From assembly GCA_963763495.1 (NCBI GenBank), contig CAVXOY010000009.1, positions 23,946 to 87,945 of the forward strand: a stretch of DNA of 64,000 nt, given 5' to 3'. Positions within the stretch are counted from its first letter, which is position 1, and every line of letters starts with the position of its first letter. The notes under the pieces are model-generated. The model did not search any database. It saw only the letters and a list, made by a program, of their open reading frames with translations, and was not told the origin of the DNA. This DNA is from DAOUEO01 sp963763495 (lineage in GTDB: Bacteria > Chloroflexota > Dehalococcoidia > DSTF01 > JALHUB01). The translations under genes and the position numbers were made by a program. Positions 1 to 9,118 of this stretch are shown piece by piece.

Positions 1-305
1 ATCCGTCTGTAGCTGGGAGTTGCCCGTTAGATCTATCGGAGAGACTGTGGGTTGCGCTGCGCCTTCTTGTATCGGTTAACCAGACAACGTTGCATCGTAG
101 CTAGGAACGACTTATCATGTGAACGGCCCGGCTTAGGTGGCCGAGACCCTGGTCCCAGTGCTGTAGTGAGGTACTTAAGATGAACGAGTGAACATCGTAC
201 GCTGGTCTGCGTCGGCACGGCTAGGATGCCGGGAGCGACGGGGGTCGGCGAGACTCGGATGATCTTGAGGTCGATGTTGATCTGGACGGCGGGGATGTCT
301 CAGGC
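1..305. other. Left-edge stretch without a recognisable gene
   Basis: No open frame here looks like protein and I see no RNA gene. Composition is less GC-rich than the gene blocks that follow. It may be intergenic, or the remnant of a gene whose frame is lost. Confidence 0.5.
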
Positions 306-524
306 GTGAGGGTGTACCCCCCGATGAGCGGCCTGAACCAGTTGCTGGGAGAGGCTTTATTGGGGCGGTCTTTCACGCAGCAGCTTGATGCCGCCGATCA
401 GCTGCTCAGCGAGCGTTATGTGTCTCCTTTTAAGCCTGCTGCGCGGGCAGCTCTGCGAACTGCGGTCGATGCCTATCGTAGCTTTCGAAGGCAGGCCGAA
501 GGGAGGGTGTCTTGGAGCGATTGA
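306..524 (+). CDS. Small hypothetical protein (72 aa)
   Basis: This short frame begins at a GTG; an internal ATG lies six codons further in. The protein looks mostly helical, with LNQLLGEALLGRSF near the N-terminus and an Ala/Arg-rich second half (AARAALRTAVDAYRSF). The pattern loosely recalls small leader-like helical proteins with an LLGxAL core, but I cannot name a family. No good ribosome site is visible and there is no partner gene nearby. It could be a chance frame. Confidence 0.25.
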   Translation: MRVYPPMSGLNQLLGEALLGRSFTQQLDAADQLLSERYVSPFKPAARAALRTAVDAYRSFRRQAEGRVSWSD

Positions 525-614
525 CGGCCGTGCACTCCCGGTACGCGCCACACGGTGACCTTGCTGAGGCCAGCGGAAATTCTGGCTGCCGGCCCTGTAG
601 TGTGTTTGGGGATT

Positions 615-685
615 AGCGGGCGGGACGCCCGCTTTGCTCTCTGAAAGGCGGTAGGGTTGAGGTAGGGACGCTTGGCCCTACCGCC
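615..685. terminator. Two palindromes after mutS2 (terminator-like)
   Basis: First hairpin: AGCGGGCG (615-622) and CGCCCGCT (626-633) with a 3-base loop. Second: GGCGGTAGGG (647-656) pairs perfectly with CCCTACCGCC (676-685). Read on the minus strand, the second lies just past the mutS2 stop and runs into TTTC, so it may end mutS2 transcription. The 14-base core of the first hairpin recurs at 10770-10783. Confidence 0.5.
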
Positions 686-698
686 AATAACAAGGCCT

Positions 699-3075
699 TT
701 AACTCGCTAGGTGGGCGATGGTAACGCCCTCGCCGCCTTCTTCGCGGGGGGCAATCTCGTAAGACTTGACAAGGGCGTGCAAAGACAGCATGTGGCGGAC
801 GGCCCGGGCGAGGGTGCCGGTGCCGCGGCCATGGATGATGCGCACCCAGGGTAGACCGGCGCGGAAGGCATCGTCGAGGTACTTGTCGAGCTCGGGCAGG
901 ACTTCGTCGACGAGGCGGCCGCGCACCTCAATCTCGAAGGGCACGGTTGGAGGCGGCGGTGGGACGGCGGTCCCGCCGACCTTGGGATGGGCGCCTTTGA
1001 CCCGCTGCACTTTTTCCACCTTCTTCAAGGGCACGGTGCTGCGTAGAGAGCCGAGTCGAAGCTCTACTTCGCCTTTGGCGTCGGGCGGCGAGAGGGCCTC
1101 ACCGAAGCGGCCGAGACCGCGCGCCCGACGAGGTCGCCGGGCTGAATCTCCTCGGGCGGGATGTTGTCGCCTGTCTTGCGGCGGCGTCGCGGCGATGGCG
1201 GCGGCGGCTCCAGGCCCTCCAGGATGGCCTCGGCGGCGACGATCTTCCTCGGCGGCGGCCTCCGGCTTCTGGCGCTCGATGCGACGGCTGGCGTGGGCGA
1301 GGAGCTGGCGGACGCGCACGATCTCCTCTTCGGCGTGGGCTCGGGCCTGGGCCAGTATCTCCTCGCGCTCGCGGTCGATGGAGTCTAGCTTCTCCTCAAG
1401 GCCGGTGCGTATCTCCTCGGCCTCTTTGCGGGCGAGCATCTCGGCGCGGCGAGCGTCGGCGGCGTCGGTCTTCTCGCGCTGGATGGCGGAGAGGGGCTCT
1501 CGGCCTTCGCCTGATCGGGGGCGATGGAGCCACGGGCAACGGCGATGATGTCGGGCGGCAGGCCAAGGCGCTCGGCGATGGCGAGAGCGTTGCTGGCGCC
1601 GGGAAGGCCGATGGAGATGCGGTAGGTGGGGGCGAGGGTCTCCATGTCGAACTCGACGTGGGCGTTCATGATGCCCACGGTGCTGTGGGCGAAGACCTTC
1701 AGTTCGCCGTGATGGGTGGTGGCGATGGTCAGGCAGCCGACGCCCAGCAGGTGGTCGAGGAGGGCGCGGGCTAAGGCGGAAGGCCTCGTCGGGGTCGGTG
1801 CCGGCGCCCAGTTCGTCGAGGAGGACGAGGCTGTGAGGGCCGGCCTCGGCGAGCAGGGAGATGATGTTGGTCATGTGGCTGCTGAAGGTGGAGAGCGACT
1901 GCTCGATGCTCTGCTCGTCGCCGATGTCGACGCGCAGGGAGTCGAAGACGGGGATTTGGCTGCCGGCGTCGGCCGGTATAGGGAGGCCGGCCTGGGCCAT
2001 GGCGCACAGGAGGCCGACCGTCTTCAGGGCCACGGTCTTGCCGCCGGTGTTGGGGCCGGTGATGAGCAAGACGGAGTAGTTCCCGCCGACGGACAGGGAT
2101 ACGGGGACGACATCGCCTTTGAGCAGGGGATGGCGGGCGTTGACGAGGATGAGCGGTGTAGGCGGCCGGGCCGGCCAGGGCTGTGCCTCGTCGTCGTAGG
2201 GTAGCTCGACGGCGTCCATCTCGGCGGCGAAGCGGGCTTTGGCGAGGGCGAGGTCGATCTCGGCGAGGGTGTCGATGTTGATGGCGATGGCGTGGGCGTG
2301 ACGTCCGACGAGGGAGCTGAGACGGCGAAGGATGCGCTCGACCTCGCGCTGTTCCTCCATCTGGGTCTCGGCGGCAGGTGTTGCCCAGCTCGACGACGGC
2401 CAGGGGCTCCATCAAGACGGTGGCGCCGCTGGCGGAGACGTCGTGGACGATGCCCTGCATCTGGCTGCGCATCTCGGCTTTGACGGGGATAACGTAGCGG
2501 CCGTCGCGGAGGGTGACAATTGGCTCCTGAATGACGCCGCGTCCGTCCGCCGAGTTGATCAGCTCCTGGAGCTTGGCCTGGAGGCGGTCGTGGACGGTGC
2601 GAAGGTTGCGGCGGATGGTGGCGAGAGCGGGGCTGGCGCTGTCGACGACTTCGGCGCGGGGGCTGATGCAGCGGTGGATGTCGGTGGCCACGTCGTCGAA
2701 GTCGCTGATTCGCTCAGCGAGCTCAGCAAGGAGCGGTAGCGGGCCGGAGAGGCGGGTGAGCACGGTCTTCAGGTCGCGTCCGGCCTCGAGAGTAGTAGCG
2801 ACGTCGAGAAGCTCCGACGGGTCGAGGATGCCGCCGAGGTTGGCCTTGTCGGCGAGGGCGCGAACGTCGTGGATGCCGCCCAGGCCGGCGCGAGGCTTCA
2901 TCTCGTGCAGATGGCGGGCCTCGGCGGTTAGGCGCTGGCGGCGCAGGACCTCGTCGTAGTCGGCGGACGGGCGCAGGGCGAGGGCGAGGTCGCGGCCGGC
3001 GGGGAAGGAGGTGTGCTTGGCCAGGCGCGCCAGTATCTTGTCGAACTCAAGGGTGGTGAGGGTTTTTTCGTCCAT
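699..3075 (-). CDS. mutS2: Endonuclease MutS2, frame broken several times
   Basis: MutS2 is a MutS-family ATPase with a C-terminal Smr nuclease domain. It acts on recombination intermediates and, in some bacteria, rescues collided ribosomes. The pieces appear in the right order. The N-terminal core (MDEKTLTTLEFDKILARLAKH) runs to about 2380. The ATPase has Walker A GPNTGGKT and the LLDELGAGTDPDEA segment near 1800. The clamp (VGIMNAHVEFD) lies at 1600-1680, a coiled coil (EEIVRVRQLLAHASR) at about 1260-1340, and the Smr domain (IIHGRGTGTLARAVR) at 730-890. Frame changes near 2380, 1790, 1500, 1240 and 1100 are needed to read it through. The one at 1790 is TTCC where TCC restores DEASALARALLDH. 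Total length is normal (about 790 aa), so these look like base errors and the gene is probably intact. Confidence 0.9.
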
Positions 3076-3164
3076 GGCGCTCCAATTGTAGCAGACGCGA
3101 GGCGGGGAGGGCAGCCGTCACTGGCGTGGCAGTGGCGTTCGATGCGGATTCGACGGCAGCTAGC

Positions 3165-3939
3165 CTATAGCGGGCGCTTCTGTGGGGCGGACACCTTCCA
3201 GCCTACCTTGACGAGATTTCCTTCCGGTTTGACAACCGCGATAATCCCATCCTGTTCCGCGACACACTGCTCAAACTCATTGGGGCTGAGAACCTTCCAT
3301 ATCGGGACTTGATTGCGACTGCCCCCTAGATTCTGCGGGCCGATGATCGGTGACACCGATTGATGCTTGTTGGCTCAGGTGAGCTGGCCGTCCCCGCCAC
3401 CATGGTGGGATCGCCTTGACTAGGATAATTGCGATGTCCCCTTCCTTGGGATCGTCCAAGAAGTCAACGGGCTGTGGAGGAAACTCAACCCCATAGGTTC
3501 CTGATAGGAACCCTCTTTCGGTGCGAGTAAATGTCGTCTTGCCACTTCCGAACTCCGCCTGACAAATCAACTTGATATCCCCAGCCCAACGCTCATGCTT
3601 GATCTGTATCCCACCGACCTGAGCAATCCGCTGAAGCGGCCAGTAATGGGGATACCACTGACCAGGCATCACCCGAACCGCGTGAAAGTAGCGATATGTC
3701 CAGACGATAAGAAATGCAACGAAACAGGACACACCTACCGCGATGAAAATAAAGCAACCTATGACGAACAGCGTTGTGAGTAACTCAAGGTTACTAGACT
3801 GCGTTCCCTGATCTTGGCGGAGTTGGGCTGCCGCGAAAGCCAGAGTTGCTAGCGACACGGCGGCACCGATGCAGATGAACCCTGCTTTTGCCAGCATGCC
3901 CTTAGTCTGGCGCTTAGGCCTCTTGCGTAAAGTGTACAA
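3165..3939 (-). CDS. Hypothetical two-helix membrane protein, probably frameshifted
   Basis: I do not recognise a family. The first frame (from 3939) gives two membrane helices, about residues 16-38 (GFICIGAAVSLATLAFAAA) and 53-85, then a soluble domain with WAGDIKLICQAEFGSGKTTF and a Trp/Pro-rich stretch. Near 3350 that frame turns into unlikely Ser/Gln-rich sequence. Another frame continues convincingly (VPIWKVLSPNEFEQCVAEQDGIIAVV) to a stop at 3165, so I join them. The GSGKT string lacks other P-loop ATPase features and is probably coincidental. Base composition is clearly less GC-rich than its neighbours, which suggests acquisition or weak constraint. Confidence 0.55.
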
Positions 3940-3973
3940 TTACCGTTCGAGCGATGAGGTAGAACCAGAGAAT

Positions 3974-5361
3974 CTAGGTGTAGCGCACGACCTCGAAGCG
4001 GAAGAGGTCTACGGGCTCTTCGGGGAGGATGCCCGCTTTCATCTTGGCGATGAGTATCTGATAGTCGACGGTGTCGACGCCTTCGAGGTCGGGGAGGAGG
4101 AGGCCGCGCCGATTGCCGCACTGGACGATGACGCCGTAGCGCTTGCAGTCGAGGCGTCGGGGTCGTCGATCGCCTCGGGTGGGGTGAGCATGTCGACGCT
4201 GTAGGTGAGGTCGGACAGTTCTTTCTCATCGATGGGCGGGAAGCGGGGGTCGCGGGCGGCGGCGGAGATGGCGTTGTGAATTATCTCCAGGCCAACGTTG
4301 TCGCGGACCGGTTGGATAGTGCCGATGCAGCCGCGCAAATCGCCGCGCTTCTTGATGGAGACGAAGACGCCGGCGCACCCTTCCATCTCCGGCGCAAGGT
4401 CGGGGAGAGGGAGCAACCTTGCCGAGCGGACGTAGTGCTCGACGGCGGCCTTGGCGAGCTGGACGAGGGGATGGGTGGGTTCCGGCCCGACGCTTGGGAT
4501 CGCGGCGGTAGCGGGTTCTTCCGCTTGTTCCGCCTGAGGGCGCGGGCCCAGGACATCGACGGCAGCGACAAGGTAGCCCACACCGAACGGCCCCTCGTAG
4601 GACAGGACGCGGGGACGTACGCGGAGGTGGCTGAGGGCGCCCATGAGCATCGCTGTTTGGGGCACGGCGTCCTCAGCGGCGCGGCGGCGGAAGTCGATGG
4701 TAGTCTCCAGCACCCAGTTCACGTCCCAATCGGCGACGACCTGCTGGTATTTCTGGTCGAACTCGAGGCCGGTGGGATTGTAGCCGGCGGGAGCACTGGG
4801 TGACAGACAGTGCGAGAGGTCGGCGCTGCAGATGATGGCGGTGCGCTTGCCGAGGCGCTGGAGGGCGCGGCCAATCGCCTGGCCGATGGCGTAGTGCTTG
4901 TCGGGCGGTCGGAAGGACGGCGTCAGGGGAACAATCTTAGCGTTGTCGACGCCTGAGCGCAGATAGTACAGGGGGACGGTGCAGCCCCAGTCCATGCCGG
5001 GGACCATTCCGTCGTCCCAGTCTTCGATGGGGATGATGGGGAGACCGGCGCGGGCGGCTTCCTCCTGGATGAGGGCGACGGCGTCGAGGTCGTTGTCGTG
5101 GCGGAAGCTGACGCCGGGGGCGTCCCAGCGGGCCATGGTGCCGTCGGCGGTGGGTGATGTCAGTATGCCAACGGCGCGAGGGTCCACCGGGCCGTGGGGG
5201 CTAAAGAGCAGCACTGTCTCCGGCTGGTGAGCGGCCATATCCTCAGCCACCTGGAGCAGGGCTTCGATGGTGCGATGGGTCTCCTGCTCGCGCCCCCGAC
5301 CGATTTCGTGCACGAGTATCGGTGGATGAGGGGCGATGCAGGCGTAGACGATTCCACTCAT
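3974..5361 (-). CDS. amrB/amrA: AmmeMemoRadiSam protein: Memo/LigB-like domain fused to AMMECR1
   Basis: Residues 1 to about 270 form a Memo/class III extradiol dioxygenase-like domain. It has IAPHPPILVHEIG at the start, LLFSPHGP in the middle and IICSADLSHCLS further on, which are the usual His/Asp positions of the fold. An AMMECR1 domain follows (GVFVSIKKRGDLRGCIGTI, then SAAARDPRFPPI). The main frame degenerates near 4150. A one-base shift there restores the AMMECR1 tail ending FRFEVVRYT with a stop at 3974. Together with the radical SAM gene upstream this is the AmmeMemoRadiSam trio. The three-way association is well known from comparative genomics, but its substrate is not settled, so I assign no reaction. 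The spacing of 15 bases from amrS indicates one operon. Confidence 0.88.
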
Positions 5362-5376
5362 AGCAGTACCAATCCT

Positions 5377-6456
5377 TCAGTGGCCGGCGGGCACGGGCAA
5401 TCGTCGCTTGTAGGTCGCCGTGCGGACGTTCAGGTCGGCGCCGCAGTGGGCGCAACGGCCGTCTTTCTTGAGCGCGTTCAGGTTCGCCTGGTAGCCGATG
5501 CGGGTTATGACCAGCGTACCGCAGTTGGGACAGTGAGTGTTCTCGCCGGGGTGGCCGAAGACGTTGCCCGGATAGACATAATGCAAACCCTCTCTGTGGC
5601 CAAGGGCGACGGCCTTCTCCAGCGTCTCTACCGGCGTCGGTGGGAGATGGCGGAGGTCGTGATGGGGGTGGAAGGCGGTGACGTGCCAGGGCGTCTGAGG
5701 GCCCAGCTCGTCCTTTATCCAGCGGGCGATGGCGGTCAACTGGTCATCGTCGTCGTTCATAGTAGGGATGATGTTGGTGACGACCTCGACGTGCATGTTC
5801 CAGCGGGAGCGGGCGTACTTGGTCGATTCGAGGACGTTCCGCCACTGGAAGACCTTGGCGAGGTCGCGGTAGAGATCATCGGTGAAGCCTTTGATGTCGA
5901 CGCGAAAGGCATCGAGGTAGGGGCCGATGAGGTCGAGCGCTTCCGGGGTGCTGAAGCCGTTGGTCACGAAGACAGTGTAGAGCCCAGCGTCTTTGGCGAG
6001 CCGGGCGCAGTCGAGGGCGTACTCAAGCCAGATGGCGGGTTCGTTGTAGGTGAACGCGATGCCCTTGCAGCTAAGGCGAAGGGCCAGGGCTACCGCGTCT
6101 TCCGGCGCGAGGTCGTGGGAGAGGAGTTCCGCCTGCTCAGGGGTGGCGAAGGATATCTCCCAGTTCTGGCAGTGCCGGCAGTGGAAGTTGCAGCCCCAGG
6201 AGCCGAGGGAGAAGCAGGACGATCCCGGGAAGAAGTGGAAGAGCGGCTTCTTCTCGACGGGGTCGTTGTTGACGGAGGCGACACCCGGGTAGTTGTAGAG
6301 GATGATGCGACCGTCGTGGGCGCGGCGCATCCGGCAGACGCCGAAGTGGCCGTCGGGGATGAGGCAGCGCCAGTGGCAGACGTTGCAGCGTACCTTGCCG
6401 CTGGCCTGCCCCTCGTAAAGGACGGCTTCGCGCTTTGGACTGGTGCTGGCGGGCAT
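5377..6456 (-). CDS. amrS: AmmeMemoRadiSam system radical SAM enzyme
   Basis: This 359-aa protein resembles pyruvate formate-lyase activating enzymes. The radical SAM cluster cysteines are at 89, 93 and 96 (GCNFHCRHCQNW). An N-terminal Cys set (24, 27, 31, 41) and two C-terminal CxxC pairs (HCPNCG and CAHCG) look like a rubredoxin or zinc-ribbon-type site. It lies between selA and the fused amrB-amrA gene, all on the same strand. A TATAAT sits 10 bases before its ATG on the minus strand. If used, that would give an almost leaderless message, but no matching -35 box is visible, so co-transcription with selA is equally likely. The gene is intact, unlike both neighbours. Confidence 0.92.
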   Translation of the reverse strand: MPASTSPKREAVLYEGQASGKVRCNVCHWRCLIPDGHFGVCRMRRAHDGRIILYNYPGVASVNNDPVEKKPLFHFFPGSSCFSLGSWGCNFHCRHCQNWEISFATPEQAELLSHDLAPEDAVALALRLSCKGIAFTYNEPAIWLEYALDCARLAKDAGLYTVFVTNGFSTPEALDLIGPYLDAFRVDIKGFTDDLYRDLAKVFQWRNVLESTKYARSRWNMHVEVVTNIIPTMNDDDDQLTAIARWIKDELGPQTPWHVTAFHPHHDLRHLPPTPVETLEKAVALGHREGLHYVYPGNVFGHPGENTHCPNCGTLVITRIGYQANLNALKKDGRCAHCGADLNVRTATYKRRLPVPAGH

Positions 6457-6501
6457 GATTAGTTCAATTATACACCGGCGTCGAGGGCCCGTGGAGAATA
6501 G

Positions 6502-7860
6502 CTAGGCGGAGAGGGCGGCTTGGAGGGCGGCAATCAGCAGGCGGTCTTGGCGAGGGTCGACGGTGCGGGGGTCGAGGAGGAGGAGGTCGCGCTCGATGCG
6601 GGCGATGACCGGCGGGTCGCTCAGGCGCAGACGGCGGGCGACAGCTACCACGTCGACGGGAGCGCCGAGGGCGAGCAGCTTGGTGGGCAGGCTCTCTTCG
6701 GGCAGGCTGCCGCCGCCGATCATCGAGCGGCCGTCGACGATGCTCGCGGGCTCGCCGAGGGCCTTTGCCCAGCGGGCAGCTCGGTGCTCTATCGCGGCGA
6801 CGGGTAGGGCGATCATCCGCCAGACGGGTATCTTTTGGAGAGTTTCATCCTTTACATAATGCGTGAGCGTCGCAGTCAGGGCGGCGATGGTGCCCTTGTC
6901 GAGGCGGAGGGCACGAGCGAGGGGGTGGCGCTTGAGCTTGTCTACGAGGTCGCGGCGTCCGACGATGATGCCGGCCTGGGGCCCGCCGAGGAGCTTGTCT
7001 CCGGAGAAGAAGACGAGGTCGGCGCCGGCGGTCAAGCTCTCCTGGACTGTGGGTTCTTCGCCGAGGCCGAACTGGGTCGTGTCGAGTAGGGAGCCGCTGC
7101 CCAGGTCGTCGAGGAGCAGGATGTTGCGCTCGTGGGCGAGGCCGGCAAGGTTGCTGAGGGACGGCGACTCGGCGAAGCCGATGATGCGGAAGTTGCTGGT
7201 GTGGACGCGCAGGAGGGCGGCGGTGCCGGCGGTGATCGCGTCCTGCGTAATCGGTGAGGTAGGTGCGGTTGGTGGTGCCCACCTCGACCAGGCGGGCGCC
7301 GCTCTTGGCCATGACATCCGGGACGCGGAAGCCGCCGCCGATCTCGACGAGCTGGCCGCGGGAGATGATGACCTCGCGGTTGGAGGCCAGGGCCGCGAGA
7401 CCAGCAGGACGGCGCCGGCATTGTTGTTGACCGCCATCGCCGCCTCAGCGCCGGTAAGGCGGCAAGGAGACTCTCGAGATGGGATGGCGCGATCCCCGGT
7501 CGCCGGTCTCCAGTTCGAACTCGAGGTTGCTGTAGCTGCGGGCGGCCGCTTCCATGGCGCGATCGCTTCGTCGGAAAGGGGGGAGCGGCCCAGGTTGGTG
7601 TGGAGGATGACGCCGGTGGCGTTGATGACAGGCCGGAGGGTGGGTGCTACTATGGAGCCGATGCCCTCGATGAGGGACGAGACAATCGCGTCGTAGGGAG
7701 GGCAGGGCCGGCCGGCGGCGATGGCGCCCCGGGCCTCGGCGAGGCGCTCGCGGGCCACGTCGGTGATGATGCGGGCGTCGTACTTCTCGCTCAGGCCGCG
7801 AACGCGCTCGTCACCGAGAAGGCGGTCGATGCTGGGCAAGCCGCGGTAGGGGCTGGCCAT
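6502..7860 (-). CDS. selA: L-seryl-tRNA(Sec) selenium transferase, several frameshifts
   Basis: SelA is a PLP enzyme that converts Ser-tRNA(Sec) to Sec-tRNA(Sec). The N-terminus (LPSIDRLL, then VINATGVILHTNLGRSPLS) and the C-terminal half (LLLDDLGSGSLLDT, SGDKLLGGPQAGIIVG with the PLP Lys, LPTKLLAL) are diagnostic. Between about 7555 and 7240 the frame changes at least four times. Fragments in other frames supply the missing middle, for example VMAKSGARLVEVGTTNRTYLTDY. Total length (about 450 aa) is right for the family. Its presence implies selenocysteine use in this organism, but selB, selD and selC are not in the window, and I found no convincing in-frame Sec codon in the other genes here. 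It is probably the first gene of the selA-amrS-amrBA run. Confidence 0.88.
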   Translation of the reverse strand: MASPYRGLPSIDRLLGDERVRGLSEKYDARIITDVARERLAEARGAIAAGRPCPPYDAIVSSLIEGIGSIVAPTLRPVINATGVILHTNLGRSPLSDEAIAPWKRPPAATATSSSNWRPATGDRAIPSRESPCRLTGAEAAMAVNNNAGAVLLVSRPWPPTARSSSPAASSSRSAAASASRMSWPRAAPAWSRWAPPTAPTSPITQDAITAGTAALLRVHTSNFRIIGFAESPSLSNLAGLAHERNILLLDDLGSGSLLDTTQFGLGEEPTVQESLTAGADLVFFSGDKLLGGPQAGIIVGRRDLVDKLKRHPLARALRLDKGTIAALTATLTHYVKDETLQKIPVWRMIALPVAAIEHRAARWAKALGEPASIVDGRSMIGGGSLPEESLPTKLLALGAPVDVVAVARRLRLSDPPVIARIERDLLLLDPRTVDPRQDRLLIAALQAALSA

Positions 7861-7919
7861 GGACTCAATCCTCTGTTAATGTGTCAGCCATTTTAGCACA
7901 GGTGGAGCCGTTGGGCCGC

Positions 7920-7949
7920 TTGATCCATGTTTCACTAATTAGATAATAT
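7920..7949 (+). promoter_or_regulatory. Probable promoter of the serine operon
   Basis: TTGATC at 7920-7925 and TAATAT at 7944-7949 are separated by 18 bases, 27 bases before the aminotransferase ATG. The match to the housekeeping consensus is moderate. The local AT-rich stretch stands out from its surroundings. Confidence 0.4.
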
Positions 7950-7976
7950 GAACTCACCAAGCTCCAGGAGGCACCC

Positions 7977-9072
7977 ATGAACCTACGTATCCCCGGGCCG
8001 ACACCATGCGCGCAAGAAGCCCTGACGGCGATGTCCCGTCAGATGATCAACCACCGCGGACCGGAGTTCGGTGAGATCTCGACACGGGTGACGTCTCGCG
8101 TGCAGGAGGTCTTTCAGACAAAGAACGACCTCTGCATACTCACGACTTCCGGCACCGGCGGAATGGAGGCGGCGGTCGTCAACTTCTTGTCGCCGGGAGA
8201 TGAGGTGCTCTGCGTGATCATCGGCGCCTTTGGTGACCGGTTCAGCCAGATCGCCAAGGCGTACGGCGCCAAGGACCACGATATTATCTTTCGAGTGGGG
8301 CAAGGCAGCCGATCTGGACGAAGTCGATAAGGCGCTGGCCGCCAACCTCAACTACAAGGCAATGCTGGTGACTCACAACGAGACATCAACCGGCGTGACG
8401 AACCCGCTGGAGGATCTGGCGCGGGTGGCCCGCAGGCGCGGCGTTCTCACGATAGTCGACGCGGTGAGCAGCATGAGCGCCATCCCCTGCCCGGTGGACA
8501 AGTGGGACCTAGATGTGGTGGTCACCGGCTCGCAGAAGGGCTGGATGGTGCCGCCGGGGCTGGCCATGGTCTCGATCAACGAGCGGGGCTGGAAGGCGTA
8601 TGAAGAGGCGAAGATGCCGCGCTTCTACTTTGACCTGGGCAAGGCCAAGAGCAGCGCAGAGAAGGGGCAAACCCCCTGGACGCCGGCCGTGTCCATCTAC
8701 TACGCCCTGGACGTGGCACTGGAGATGATGCTCAAAGAGGGTCTGGAGAGCATCTTTGCCCGGCACGCCCGCATCGGAGAGCTTACCCGGCAGCAGGTGA
8801 AGGCGTTAGGGCTGGAGATTCTTGCCGATGAGCGCTTCGCGTCGAATACTGTGACGGCGGTGAAGGTGCCGGAGGGTGTCGACGGCAAGGCGCTGAACAA
8901 GATGATGCGGGAGGAGTACAATACGGTGCTGGCGGGTGGCCAGGCCGCGCTGATGGGCAAGATTTTCCGCATCGGGCACCTAGGGTTGGTGTCGGAGACG
9001 GACATCCTGAACTGCGTAGATGCGTTGAAGCAGGCGTTGCCGCGGGTGGGGTTCACGCCCGCCAAGGCGTGA
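7977..9072 (+). CDS. PLP aminotransferase (serine-pyruvate / alanine-glyoxylate type), one frameshift
   Basis: This is a class V aminotransferase of about 365 aa. The N-terminus MNLRIPGPTP and ILTTSGTGGMEAAVVN are typical of the alanine-glyoxylate/serine-pyruvate group. The PLP Lys lies in VVTGSQKGWMVPPG, and DAVSSMSAIP precedes it. The first frame is lost near 8290. A one-base change joins it to SFEWGKAADLDEV, the family's usual FEWGKxxD segment. The ATG has a strong AGGAGG site. It stands 46 bases before serA, and such enzymes can take the place of SerC, so the likely role is transamination of phosphohydroxypyruvate to phosphoserine. Glyoxylate transamination is the alternative. Confidence 0.85.
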
Positions 9073-9118
9073 GCGCCCGGTCACTTGCCGATCAGGCTGA
9101 GAACAGGGAAGGATGGGA

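Noticed and set aside
5194..6462. Long plus-strand frame (422 aa) opposite amrS and amrB
   Set aside because: It is antisense to two clear family members and is Val/Gly/Asp-rich in the way of shadow frames in GC-rich DNA.
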